DNA of 19,159 bases from an uncultured Collinsella sp. GTDB taxonomy: Bacteria; Actinomycetota; Coriobacteriia; Coriobacteriales; Coriobacteriaceae. Position numbers and translations under genes: made by a program. Below, one piece after another: positions 7,189-14,169 of the stretch. Numbering within the stretch: position 1 is the first letter of the stretch; each line of letters starts with the position of its first letter. A model generated the notes under the pieces. It searched no databases and was not told where the DNA came from. It saw nothing but the letters and a program-made list of their open reading frames with translations. The stretch lies in NCBI GenBank assembly GCA_900546825.1, contig UREE01000035.1, positions 1 through 19,159 on the forward strand. The letters run 5' to 3'.

Positions 7189-7366
7189 AAGTTGACGTAG
7201 CTGAGATGCGGCGCGCAGCCTACTCACTCCTCGAAGTTCTTAGCGGAAATGAGTTGACTTGCAGCAACGCTTTGCTTGCGATGACGGTTGAGCTGCAACG
7301 AAGTATTTATTGGACCTCGAACCCTATACTCGATGTTCGCTTCGTTCATTGAGTTGCCCTTTGCAT
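7189..7366. other. Gene-free spacer between two palindromes
   Basis: One open frame runs through this stretch (7125-7352, starting with GTG inside the palindrome), but it has no ribosome binding site and I do not accept it as a gene. TATACT at 7325-7330 could be a -10 element for nrdG, though no good -35 is present at the right distance. Nothing else is recognised. Confidence 0.35.
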
Positions 7367-7450
7367 GAGGCCGGGACATATCGTCCCGCCCGCAGTTTCG
7401 CAGGCCGAAGGCCGAGAATGTTTGAGGACGGGATGATATGTCCCGGCCTC
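7367..7450. repeat. 84-nt palindrome just upstream of nrdG
   Basis: The arms at 7367-7388 and 7429-7450 pair over 22 bp with a single G-T wobble. The 40-nt centre contains GGCCGAAGGCC, a further mini-hairpin. The right arm ends 3 nt before the nrdG ribosome binding site, so the hairpin could influence nrdG translation or mRNA stability. Its sequence is unrelated to the 7050-7188 palindrome. Confidence 0.8.
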
Positions 7451-7465
7451 CCGGGAGAGTTACCT

Positions 7466-8047
7466 ATGAACTACGCGAACATTAAGTATTTCGACATTGC
7501 TGATGGGGAAGGCGTTCGTACTTCTCTGTTTGTGAGCGGATGCCGTCGTGGGTGCAAGAACTGCTTTAACTCTGTCGCGTGGGACTTTGCTGCGGGCGAG
7601 CCCTTTGATCGCGCCGTCGAGGACAAGATTATCGAGAGCCTCGACCATCCCTTTATCGATGGCCTGACGATTCTGGGCGGGGAGCCTATGGAACCTGAGA
7701 ATCAGGTGGGGCTCGTTGATTTCATTGAGCATGTTCGTGCCGCTTATCCTATGGGGTCGGGAAAGACCATTTGGTGCTTTACTGGCGACGTACTCGAGGA
7801 GCTTATGCCGGGCGGTCGTCATCATACCGAGGTGACGGACCGTATCCTTGCCTGCCTCGATATGTTGGTGGATGGTCCGTTTGTTCAGGATCTGTACGAT
7901 ATCTCATTGCGCTTTAGGGGCTCGAGTAACCAGCGCGTGATCGATATGAACGCCACGCGCGACCGCGCTGTGCGTGAGGGCGTTGCGCTTTGCGACGCTG
8001 TGGAGCTTTGGCGGGACGATCCAGTCTATTCGACCCATACTATGTAG
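7466..8047 (+). CDS. nrdG: Anaerobic ribonucleotide reductase activating protein (radical SAM)
   Basis: A 193-residue radical-SAM activase that uses a [4Fe-4S] cluster and S-adenosylmethionine to place the glycyl radical on NrdD. The cluster motif CRRGCKNC (Cys26, Cys30, Cys33; CX3CX2C) is plain. GLTILGGEPM (about residues 71-80) is the GGEP-type SAM-binding motif, and DMLVDGPF near residue 133 is typical of NrdG. The start at ATG 7466 has GGGAGA 7 nt upstream and gives MNYANIKYFDIADGEGVR, the usual NrdG N-terminus; ATG 7418 is in frame but lies within the palindrome. It presumably forms a complex with NrdD. Whether it shares the nrdD transcript is unclear because two long hairpins lie between the genes. 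Confidence 0.95.
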   Translation: MNYANIKYFDIADGEGVRTSLFVSGCRRGCKNCFNSVAWDFAAGEPFDRAVEDKIIESLDHPFIDGLTILGGEPMEPENQVGLVDFIEHVRAAYPMGSGKTIWCFTGDVLEELMPGGRHHTEVTDRILACLDMLVDGPFVQDLYDISLRFRGSSNQRVIDMNATRDRAVREGVALCDAVELWRDDPVYSTHTM

Positions 8048-8048
8048 C

Positions 8049-8079
8049 TTGTGGTCGATGCCGGAGGGCGTGGTACCAT
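8049..8079 (+). promoter_or_regulatory. Possible folE promoter
   Basis: TACCAT (8074-8079) preceded by TGG resembles an extended -10 element. TTGTGG (8049-8054) could be a -35, but with a long 19-bp spacer. The position, 35 bp before the folE ATG, fits. Confidence 0.4.
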
Positions 8080-8113
8080 AGCGCGAACGTGAAATCGGAA
8101 AAGTGAGGCCCAG

Positions 8114-8671
8114 ATGGTCGATCAGGAAAAAGTCGAGGCCGCCATTAAGCTGTTGCTTGAGGGCATAGGCGAGGACCCAACTCGTGAGGGCCTGCTGGAG
8201 ACCCCGGCGCGCGTTGCCCGTATGTATGGCGAGATTGCCGGCGGTATGGACCAGAGTGCCGAGGAGCACCTGTCCAAAACTTTTGCCGTCGCTTCGAACG
8301 ACTTGGTTATCGAGCGCGACATCACGTTTTACTCGCTGTGCGAGCATCATCTGCTGCCGTTTTATGGCAAGGCTGCGATCGGCTATATCCCTAACGGTCG
8401 CGTGGCGGGTCTGTCTAAGCTCGCTCGCACGGTTGAGGTCTATGCCCGTCGTCTGCAGCTGCAGGAGCAGCTGTGTGCGCAGGTTGCCGACGCCCTCATG
8501 GATTATCTCGCTCCCCAGGGAGCGATTGTGCTCATGGAGGCTGAGCATATGTGCATGACCATGCGCGGCGTGCAAAAGCCCGGCACCAAGACCGTGACGC
8601 TCGCTCGCCGCGGCGTCTTTGAGACCGATCCCGCGCTCGAGGAGCGGTTCTTTAGGATGCTGGGCCGTTAG
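8114..8671 (+). CDS. folE: GTP cyclohydrolase I
   Basis: A 185-residue enzyme that converts GTP to 7,8-dihydroneopterin triphosphate, the first step of tetrahydrofolate synthesis. The zinc ligands are Cys76 and His79 in SLCEHHLLPF and Cys147 in HMCMTMRGV. Their 71-residue separation equals that in E. coli FolE (Cys110/Cys181). The EDPTREGLLETPARVARMY N-terminal block and the GLSKLAR block (about residues 99-105) are also characteristic. Length is normal for the bacterial type-I enzyme. The ATG has GAGG at 5 nt. The next gene starts 1 bp after the stop, so translation is likely coupled. Confident. Confidence 0.96.
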   Translation: MVDQEKVEAAIKLLLEGIGEDPTREGLLETPARVARMYGEIAGGMDQSAEEHLSKTFAVASNDLVIERDITFYSLCEHHLLPFYGKAAIGYIPNGRVAGLSKLARTVEVYARRLQLQEQLCAQVADALMDYLAPQGAIVLMEAEHMCMTMRGVQKPGTKTVTLARRGVFETDPALEERFFRMLGR

Positions 8672-8672
8672 C

Positions 8673-9254
8673 ATGAGGGTCGTCAACGACTTTACATCGA
8701 AGACCGATGAGGGGACGTCGCGTCGCGGCTTTATGGCTTCGGGCCTGACTCCCTTTGGTGCCATGCCTCGCATTGATTACATTTGTGCCAACGGGCTGTT
8801 CCGTCGGCACCTGGGCAACATTGCACAGTTGGAATCGGGGCGCATCTTCTGCCGCCACGGTATTGACCATCTTCTCGATGTCGCTCGCATTATGTGGATC
8901 AAGAATCTCGAGGAACAGCTCGAATTTGACCGCGAGGTCATCTACGCCACGGCACTTCTTCACGATATCGGCAAAGATGAACAGTACGAATCGGGTATAT
9001 CCCATGATGTTGCAAGCGAACGCGTCGCTGATGCGATCCTCGGCGGCATGTCCGATGATGTGGCGTTTGAGCCGGCCGATGCCGCAGCCATTAAGACGGC
9101 CATTCTGGGCCATCGAAAGCTGCGCGTGAACAGCCAACCGCTTGAGCGTCTGCTCTATGCAGCCGACAAAGCGTCGCGCGCCTGCTTTGCATGCCCCGCG
9201 CGCAATGCTTGCAACTGGAGCGATGATAAAAAGAACCTGTCGATTCGCGTGTAG
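8673..9254 (+). CDS. HD-domain metal-dependent phosphohydrolase in folate cluster
   Basis: A 193-residue HD-superfamily protein; such enzymes hydrolyse phosphate esters with bound divalent metal. The residues visible are His62 and His66 (CRHGIDH), the His97-Asp98 pair in LLHDIGK, His111 and Asp165 in LLYAADKASR. A small cysteine cluster, CFACPARNAC (Cys171, Cys174, Cys180), near the C-terminus may bind metal. The start ATG lies 1 bp after the folE stop, with AGGA within the end of folE. Its place between folE and folB suggests it removes phosphate from dihydroneopterin triphosphate or monophosphate, a step whose enzyme differs among bacteria (inference). HD proteins act on dihydroneopterin cyclic phosphate in the archaeal pterin pathway (MptB), which makes the idea reasonable. 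Another nucleotide substrate is possible. Confidence 0.85.
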   Translation: MRVVNDFTSKTDEGTSRRGFMASGLTPFGAMPRIDYICANGLFRRHLGNIAQLESGRIFCRHGIDHLLDVARIMWIKNLEEQLEFDREVIYATALLHDIGKDEQYESGISHDVASERVADAILGGMSDDVAFEPADAAAIKTAILGHRKLRVNSQPLERLLYAADKASRACFACPARNACNWSDDKKNLSIRV

Positions 9255-9296
9255 TTAGTTGTGCGGTCGGGGTTCTAAACGAAGGAGACGATCGCG

Positions 9297-9782
9297 ATGA
9301 GTAACAAGAAACTGCCCGAGAATGCAACCAAGACTGAAGGCGCCGAGCTCGCCCGCCGTGGAAGGGGCGAAATATCCACTGCAACGGCGGTGCCCCACGT
9401 GAGCTATGACGATCTTCGCCATGCCGATCGCATTACTATCGACGGTCTCGAGGTCTTTGCCAACCACGGCGTGTATCCCGAAGAGAACGCGCTGGGCCAG
9501 AAATTCATCGTGTCCTTGGTGCTCTATGCCGACTTGCGTGCAGCGGGAGAGCACGATGACTTGGACGCCTCGATTGACTATGGCTCGGTGTGCCACGATG
9601 TCGATGGCTATCTGCGCGAGCATACGTTTAAGCTCATCGAGGCTGCAGCCGAGGGGACGGCCCAGATGCTGCTGCGCCGTTATCCCTCGCTGCTTGGTGT
9701 GCGCATAAAGCTCGATAAGCCGTGGGCTCCTGTTGGCCTGCCCCTGGCAAGCTGCGGTGTCGAGATCGAGCGCGTGCGCTAA
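9297..9782 (+). CDS. folB: Dihydroneopterin aldolase
   Basis: The 161-residue product cleaves 7,8-dihydroneopterin to 6-hydroxymethyl-dihydropterin and glycolaldehyde. The family core begins at about residue 44 (DRITIDGLEVFANHGVYPEEN), with the conserved Glu62, and ends with VRIKLDKPWAPVGL, with the probable catalytic Lys141. FolB proteins are usually about 120 residues. The extra 40 or so at the N-terminus, rich in charged residues, are unusual and have no recognisable motif. The ATG at 9297 has a strong AAGGAG about 9 nt upstream, so the extension seems real. A 42-bp gap separates it from the HD gene. It converges on the next gene with only 6 bp between stop codons and no visible terminator. 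Confidence 0.93.
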   Translation: MSNKKLPENATKTEGAELARRGRGEISTATAVPHVSYDDLRHADRITIDGLEVFANHGVYPEENALGQKFIVSLVLYADLRAAGEHDDLDASIDYGSVCHDVDGYLREHTFKLIEAAAEGTAQMLLRRYPSLLGVRIKLDKPWAPVGLPLASCGVEIERVR

Positions 9783-9788
9783 CCGGTT

Positions 9789-10565
9789 CTAATACGTCTC
9801 TACGGGAGGCTGCTTGAGCCGCTGCGACAGAGCTCTATTGTTGGGGCAGTACGTGTCGAGCAGGGCGTGAAACCGCTGATTGTGGCTTGGCTCGAGCAAG
9901 TGGACGAGCTCGTGGGCGACAACCATGTCGAGGCATTCGACGGGGTAGGCGGCGAGCTCGCGCCCGATGCGAATGGCGCCGGATTTGGGCGTGCATGAGC
10001 CCCAACGCGTTTTCATGCTGCGTACGGAAATGCGGGAAACGGTGACGCCCATTGCGATTTCGTACGCGTGCACGATGTCGCGTAGCGCTGCGGTGACCTC
10101 GGATGCATAGAGTTGGTCGATGCGGGTCTGGAGTTCTTTGGGCGTTAGGCCGTCAAGGGCTGTGCGCTGCTTTGCCTGCGCGCACCCACTTGGCTCGTCG
10201 GTACCCATAAAACTTGCGAAGGTGGCTTGCTTGGGCCGCGGTGCAGGTGATGCAAAGTTGTGATCGAGTGCGTCCTGTACCGTGATGGGCTTGCCCCAAA
10301 GTGCAATGATGGACGAGGAGCTGAGCGGCTCTCGCGCCGTCGCCTGACGTTGTTCGCGCTGGGCAAGTCGGCTGATAATCCAGGCACTGTTACGCTTCAC
10401 AAACGCTTCGATACGCTCGCGGCTGGCGCCGAGCGGTGCGCTGGCGTGGACCTCACCGCTCGATGTGACGCGTAGGTTGAAGTTCTTGACGCGCTTTTTG
10501 GTAACGACGACGGGGATGGGCGTCCCATCCGGTCGGGATACGGAAATCGTAAACTGCTGCGTCAA
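9789..10565 (-). CDS. YgjP-type (DUF45) zinc metallopeptidase-like protein
   Basis: A 258-residue protein of the YgjP-like metallopeptidase family. The zinc motif HELVH (His218, Glu219, His222) is followed by His228 in EPSHNQRFHALLD, the third probable ligand. MKTRWGSC (about residues 184-191) is the family's other hallmark. There is no signal peptide or membrane helix, so it is probably cytoplasmic. Start choice: TTG at 10565 has AAGGA 6 nt upstream and gives MTQQFTISVSRPDG; the longer frame with ATGs at 10598 and 10628 passes through the hairpin at 10588-10623 and lacks a good ribosome binding site. A middle segment (about residues 104-135) is low in conservation and looks like an insertion. 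The physiological substrate of this family is not well defined. Confidence 0.85.
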   Translation of the reverse strand: MTQQFTISVSRPDGTPIPVVVTKKRVKNFNLRVTSSGEVHASAPLGASRERIEAFVKRNSAWIISRLAQREQRQATAREPLSSSSIIALWGKPITVQDALDHNFASPAPRPKQATFASFMGTDEPSGCAQAKQRTALDGLTPKELQTRIDQLYASEVTAALRDIVHAYEIAMGVTVSRISVRSMKTRWGSCTPKSGAIRIGRELAAYPVECLDMVVAHELVHLLEPSHNQRFHALLDTYCPNNRALSQRLKQPPVETY

Positions 10566-10587
10566 AAGCGGTCCTTCAGATTGGGGA

Positions 10588-10623
10588 CGGGCCGGCATGT
10601 CGACCGTTCGGCATGCCGGCCCG
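10588..10623 (-). terminator. Hairpin between dipeptidase and metallopeptidase genes
   Basis: A perfect 12-bp stem (CGGGCCGGCATG at 10588-10599 with its reverse complement at 10612-10623) and a 12-nt loop lie 16 bp downstream of the dipeptidase stop on the minus strand. No T tract follows in that direction, so it may be a weak terminator or an mRNA-processing hairpin. Confidence 0.5.
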
Positions 10624-10639
10624 CTCAAGGGATGTGAAA

Positions 10640-11653
10640 TTAATAACGCTCGAAGAAGGCAAGCGCGTTGTCGCTGCAGAGCTTTTGCATCACGGTCTTG
10701 CCAAAATGCTTGGAAAGCATGTTCTGGAACTCGGGCATCATGCTGGCATCGGAGAGAAAAGCGGGCACCGTGGCACCGTCCCAGTCGCCGCCGAGCGCGA
10801 TGACGTCCTCGCCGCCCAGGTCGAGCCAGTGCTCGATATGTGCCGCCAGTTGATCGAAGGTGACGTCTGCGGCGGCCTTGTCGGTTGCGTCGTTGGAAAG
10901 GAACTCGCTGCAGTAGTTGAGGCCGACGATACCGCCCATGTCGCGAATGGTGCGGAACTGGTCATCGGTGAGGTTGCGCTTGACGCCGCAAACCGCACGG
11001 GAGTTGGAGTGGCTGGCGACGAAGGGACGCGTGGCGTGGGCGACAACCTCGTCAAAGCACTCATCGTTGAGGTGGGAGACGTCGAGGACCATGCCGGCGT
11101 GCTCCATCTGCGTAAGTGCCTCGATGCCGGCGGCGGTGAGGCCGGCGTGGGTGTCGTGGCCGCTCGCGAGCGGTCCCTGCGCGTTCCAGCTGAGTGATGA
11201 CATGAGTACGCCCAGGCTCTTGAGCACCTCGATCAGCGCGGGGTCCTCGGCAAAGAACGTGGCGTTTTCGATGGTGTGGATGCAGGCGACCTTGCCGTCT
11301 TTGAGCGCAGGGCGAATGTCTGCCGCGCTGCGTATGTTGACCATGCGGTCGTGGTTGAGCATTGCCTGGCCGCTCATGTGCGCCATGATCTGCGCCTGGA
11401 AGCGTGCGGCGTGGGCGGTGGGAATCTCATCGGGGACAAACGTGGCGAAGCACTGTGCCCACGGCGTGTTGCCGATCTTTGCGAGCGAGATGGCGCAAGC
11501 GTTGCCCTCGATGAGGTCGAAATCTTGCGGATGCGTTTCGTCGCCGGGGAAATAACCGTCGGTGCCGGCGGTAAAGCGCAGGTCGAGATCGAGCGTGGCC
11601 CAGCCGATGCGGTCGGCGGTGTCGCAATGTAGGTCAAATACGGGATATGCCAT
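10640..11653 (-). CDS. Membrane-dipeptidase family (M19) dipeptidase
   Basis: A 337-residue zinc dipeptidase of the renal-dipeptidase/amidohydrolase family. Probable dinuclear-zinc ligands are His9 and Asp11 in FDLHCDT, Glu129 in IHTIENA, His194 in DVSHLND and His215 in ASHSNSRAV. Asp290 in GGDWDG is the conserved acidic residue. Length is typical. There is no signal peptide or lipobox, so it should act in the cytoplasm on imported dipeptides, possibly D-amino-acid-containing ones, as is usual for bacterial relatives. The start ATG at 11653 has GGAGG 4 nt upstream; the ten-residue longer frame from 11683 has no such site. It is divergent from the FKBP gene, with about 120 bp between their starts. 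Confidence 0.92.
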   Translation of the reverse strand: MAYPVFDLHCDTADRIGWATLDLDLRFTAGTDGYFPGDETHPQDFDLIEGNACAISLAKIGNTPWAQCFATFVPDEIPTAHAARFQAQIMAHMSGQAMLNHDRMVNIRSAADIRPALKDGKVACIHTIENATFFAEDPALIEVLKSLGVLMSSLSWNAQGPLASGHDTHAGLTAAGIEALTQMEHAGMVLDVSHLNDECFDEVVAHATRPFVASHSNSRAVCGVKRNLTDDQFRTIRDMGGIVGLNYCSEFLSNDATDKAAADVTFDQLAAHIEHWLDLGGEDVIALGGDWDGATVPAFLSDASMMPEFQNMLSKHFGKTVMQKLCSDNALAFFERY

Positions 11654-11709
11654 GGTTCCTCCGGTTGCAGCGTTTCTTTGCAAACTGTCTTTGAATTGTA
11701 TGACTAGGG

Positions 11710-11715
11710 TATAGT
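11710..11715 (+). promoter_or_regulatory. Possible -10 element of the FKBP gene
   Basis: TATAGT lies about 58 bp before the FKBP ATG in the divergent intergenic region. TTGAAT at 11691 resembles a -35 but is only 13 bp away, so the promoter call is weak. Confidence 0.35.
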
Positions 11716-11772
11716 TAGCGCCATATGTTCACGGCGGCTTGCGTTTGCGCCGCCCCTATCACGGAGGTTTCC

Positions 11773-12213
11773 ATGTCCAACCAGGGCAAGAAGGTCAAGA
11801 CCCATTATCGCGGCACGCTCGATGACGGCACGCAGTTCGATAGCTCCTACGATCGCGGCGAGCCGCTGGAGTTCACCTGTGGCGCCGGTCAGATGATCAA
11901 GGGCTTCGACGCCGCTGTTGTCGACATGCAGGTGGGCGAGAAGAAGACCGTGCACATTCCTGCTGGCGATGCCTACGGCGAGCACAATCCCGAGATGGTT
12001 CTGACCTTCCCGGCCGAGCAGGTTCCCAATATCGAGCAGATCGAGAAGGGCATGAAGCTCTTCCTGTCCACGCCGAGCGGCATGCCCGTCCCCGCCGTGG
12101 TCATCGACGTGACGCCCGAGGCCGTGACGCTCGACGCCAACCACGAGCTGGCCGGCAAGGACCTCAACTTTGATATCGAGCTCGTCGAGGTCGAGGTCGA
12201 GGTCGAGGACTAG
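11773..12213 (+). CDS. SlyD-like FKBP-type peptidyl-prolyl isomerase
   Basis: This 146-residue protein accelerates proline cis-trans isomerisation and assists folding in the cytoplasm. The FKBP core is split by an insert-in-flap domain, as in SlyD: YRGTLDDGTQFDSSYDRGEPLEF, then GQMIKGFDAAVVDMQVGEKKTV, the insert domain from about 68 to 125, and the return NHELAGKDLNFDIELVEV. It lacks the histidine/cysteine-rich metal-binding tail of E. coli SlyD and ends in VEVEVEVED, encoded by a GTCGAG repeat. The ATG has GGAGG at 7 nt; the 16-residue longer frame from 11725 is less likely. A UreE-like gene follows after 3 bp. SlyD and UreE are both linked to nickel delivery, so the pair may serve a nickel enzyme (inference). 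Confidence 0.93.
   Translation: MSNQGKKVKTHYRGTLDDGTQFDSSYDRGEPLEFTCGAGQMIKGFDAAVVDMQVGEKKTVHIPAGDAYGEHNPEMVLTFPAEQVPNIEQIEKGMKLFLSTPSGMPVPAVVIDVTPEAVTLDANHELAGKDLNFDIELVEVEVEVED
12184..12207 (+). repeat. Hexanucleotide repeat (GTCGAG)4
   Basis: Four tandem GTCGAG units encode alternating Val-Glu at the extreme C-terminus of the FKBP. Slippage would add or remove Val-Glu pairs without shifting the frame. Confidence 0.8.
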
Positions 12214-12216
12214 GCT

Positions 12217-12795
12217 ATGCCTGTGAATCTGGTTTCGACAGCGTGTCTCGGAAATCTCAACGACCCGTCCTATGAGCTTTTGCTTCGCCGGGAGCTGGGC
12301 GGTGTCTTTGGGGTCGATGAGCTACTACTCGATTGGGACCAGGCCGATGCCCGCACATTTGTGGGCGTGACGGAGCTGGGGCGTACGGTCGATATTCGGC
12401 TGGGCGCTGCCGATGGCGATCGCCTTGCCGATGGCGATGTGCTTGTCATCGACCGTTCGGGCATAGTGCCCGTGGCGGTTGTCGTGCGCCTGCGCAGCGC
12501 CGAGGTTTATTTGGTCGAAGTTGACCGCATGGACCCGATTGCGCTCGCGCATGCGTGCTGGGAGATCGGCAACATGCATGCGCCGCTCTTCCGGGGCGAC
12601 TCGGACGAGCATACCGTGCGCATGTATACGCCGGTGCAACCGGTTTTGGGTCGTATGCTCCAGGGTGTCGAGGGTGTTCGGCTCTCGGTGGTTACCCGTG
12701 AACTCGATGCGGACCGGCGCTTTGCGTCGAGTGCGGCGGAGGTCGTCGTGAGCATGGCTCCCGACTTTACCATCGTAAAAAAGGCGCGCGGCTAA
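12217..12795 (+). CDS. UreE-like nickel metallochaperone, orphan
   Basis: A 192-residue protein that I match to UreE, the nickel chaperone for urease. The N-terminal half (about residues 38-100) has the UreE pattern, including the GDRLADGDVLVIDRSGIVPV segment that parallels its L-x-x-GDvL turn. The C-terminal part has ALAHACWEIGNMHAPLF, matching the LGNRHxPL motif; His121 would be the conserved nickel-binding histidine. The histidine-rich tail of some UreE proteins is absent, and the closing PFxPExGAY motif is not clear. No ureABC or other ure genes are in the window, and its neighbour is an SlyD-like FKBP 3 bp upstream. It may serve another nickel enzyme, or urease genes may lie elsewhere. 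The assignment is from motif reading only. Confidence 0.7.
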   Translation: MPVNLVSTACLGNLNDPSYELLLRRELGGVFGVDELLLDWDQADARTFVGVTELGRTVDIRLGAADGDRLADGDVLVIDRSGIVPVAVVVRLRSAEVYLVEVDRMDPIALAHACWEIGNMHAPLFRGDSDEHTVRMYTPVQPVLGRMLQGVEGVRLSVVTRELDADRRFASSAAEVVVSMAPDFTIVKKARG

Positions 12796-12808
12796 GCGCG
12801 CGTATGCG

Positions 12809-12848
12809 CAAGACGGGCTTTGAGGGCGACCGATCAAGGCCCGTCTTG
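12809..12848 (+). terminator. Hairpin after the UreE-like gene
   Basis: CAAGACGGGCTTTGA (12809-12823) pairs with 12834-12848 over 15 bp with one G-T pair and a 10-nt loop. The following sequence, CTGTTGATAGG, has few T residues. A second short hairpin, CGCGCG/CGCGCG, spans the preceding stop codon. It is likely a terminator of the FKBP-UreE-like unit, of unknown strength. Confidence 0.6.
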
Positions 12849-12877
12849 CTGTTGATAGGAGGCTTTGGGGGAAGCAT

Positions 12878-13675
12878 ATGGGTCTTGAGGGAATCAAGCT
12901 GATTGCATGCGATTTGGATGGCACGTTGCTGCATCCGGGGGAGCGCGAGCCGCGTCCCGAGGCCTTTGAGCTTATCGATGAGCTGCATCGTCGCGGTATC
13001 GTGTTTATGCCGGCGAGTGGCCGTCAATATGCGAGTCTGCGCTACCTGTTTGCCCCGGTGGCCGATGAGCTCGCCTATGTATGCGAAAACGGAGCCCTGG
13101 TGATGAGCGAGGGACGTGCCGTGGTCAAGCGTTCTATGGAACGTGGCCTGGCCATGGATATCGCGAATGCCGTGGTTGCGTACCCCCGTGCCGACGTGAC
13201 CCTGTCGTGTGAGGCGCACCTCTATACCATGAGCGGCAACGATGCGTTTGTTGACCACCTGCGCTATGAGGTCCACTGCGATGTGGCGGTGGTCGGCCGT
13301 CCCGAGGACATCGACGAGGATGTCATTAAGATTGCCTTCCAGACGCCCGAGGTGGATCAGCCGGCGGCCCTGGAGTATTTCGAGCGCCTCTTTAGCGACC
13401 GTGTTGACGTGATGACGTCGGGAACCGAATGGACGGACTTTATCGGTTTCGGTTCGGGCAAGGGCTCCGCGCTTGCCGATTACGGTCGTGCCCTGGGTAT
13501 TTCGCCCGATGAGATGATGGCGTTTGGCGATAACGAAAACGACCGCGACATGCTCAACGTAGTGGGCCATCCTTATCTAATGGAGAGCTGCAATCCCTCT
13601 ATGCGTGGCATCAACGACCACGTCCGCTACGTGCGCACGGTCGAAGAGGAGCTGCGCCGTCTGCTCGCCGAGTAG
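12878..13675 (+). CDS. Cof-type HAD-IIB phosphatase
   Basis: A 265-residue cytoplasmic haloacid-dehalogenase-superfamily hydrolase of the Cof/IIB subfamily, which typically removes phosphate from sugar phosphates or cofactor intermediates. Motif I is DLDGT, with nucleophile Asp12 and Asp14. PASGR (about residues 45-49) contains the motif II Ser. The Lys of GSGKGSAL and the GDNENDRDML motif IV bind phosphate and magnesium. The type-IIB cap lies between motifs II and III. The ATG has GGGGGAA about 5 nt upstream and a stronger AGGAGG further back. It is bounded upstream by the terminator-like hairpin and faces the Fur-family gene downstream, so it is probably single. The substrate cannot be predicted. 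Confidence 0.92.
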   Translation: MGLEGIKLIACDLDGTLLHPGEREPRPEAFELIDELHRRGIVFMPASGRQYASLRYLFAPVADELAYVCENGALVMSEGRAVVKRSMERGLAMDIANAVVAYPRADVTLSCEAHLYTMSGNDAFVDHLRYEVHCDVAVVGRPEDIDEDVIKIAFQTPEVDQPAALEYFERLFSDRVDVMTSGTEWTDFIGFGSGKGSALADYGRALGISPDEMMAFGDNENDRDMLNVVGHPYLMESCNPSMRGINDHVRYVRTVEEELRRLLAE

Positions 13676-13752
13676 GTTTTCGGGACATACCTAGAAATCT
13701 ATTTTTTGCTGCAAAGTGCGAAAAGGTGGATTTTAAGGCATGTTCCAAACAT

Positions 13753-14133
13753 TTACCGGCAGTCGGGGCAGAGACCCTCGAAGATGGTGTAGTGCGACGT
13801 GACGTGCCAGTCGATTTGCTCGGACGCCTTGGCGTCGAGCTGGGCATCGAAGGGGAGCGGTACATCGATGACGCGGCTGCACGAGGTGCAGATGATATGC
13901 GCATGCGGCTCGATCGTGCGATCGAAGCGGCTGCCGCCCGGCGTCTTGATGGAGAGGATCTCGCCAGCGTCGGCCAAGAGATTGAGATTGCGGTAGACCG
14001 TACCACGGCTGATTTTGTCATCCTGCGCGCGCACGACGTTGTAGATTTCGTCGGCGGTGGGATGGTTATAGCTTTGGCGCACGGCGTCGAGAACCAGCTT
14101 TCGCTGCCTGGTATTCCTTCTTTGCACCGCCAT
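13753..14133 (-). CDS. Fur-family metalloregulator, PerR-like
   Basis: This 126-residue protein has the Fur fold: an N-terminal winged helix (RNTRQRKLVLDAV to SRGTVYRNLNLLADAGEI, residues 7-59) and a C-terminal dimerisation domain. Cys82-x-x-Cys85 and Cys122-x-x-Cys125 form the structural zinc site. His24, Asp71 (SRFD), His77, His79 and Asp90 align with the regulatory metal site of PerR; the Asp in RFD, rather than the Glu usual in Fur, favours a peroxide-sensing type. Confirming that needs an alignment. The ATG at 14133 has a purine-rich GAGGCGAGG upstream; longer frames run into the promoter. It is probably autoregulated, as a palindrome overlaps its promoter. Confidence 0.9.
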   Translation of the reverse strand: MAVQRRNTRQRKLVLDAVRQSYNHPTADEIYNVVRAQDDKISRGTVYRNLNLLADAGEILSIKTPGGSRFDRTIEPHAHIICTSCSRVIDVPLPFDAQLDAKASEQIDWHVTSHYTIFEGLCPDCR

Positions 14134-14169
14134 GCGCCTCGCCTCTTTTCTATCAACGGTCGTAGGTAA

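Noticed and set aside
7125..7352. 75-codon + strand ORF after nrdD
   Set aside because: It starts with GTG inside the palindrome, has no ribosome binding site, and its first part is just the palindrome arm translated. The middle (about codons 26-60) looks somewhat protein-like, so it is worth a search but not an annotation.
9781..9788. AACCGGTT between folB and the metallopeptidase gene as a bidirectional terminator
   Set aside because: An 8-bp palindrome without a loop or T tracts; too short to act as a terminator.
13692..13707. TAGA-AA-TCTA followed by six T as a terminator of the HAD gene
   Set aside because: The stem is only 4 bp, AT-rich, with a 2-nt loop, so it would not be stable.
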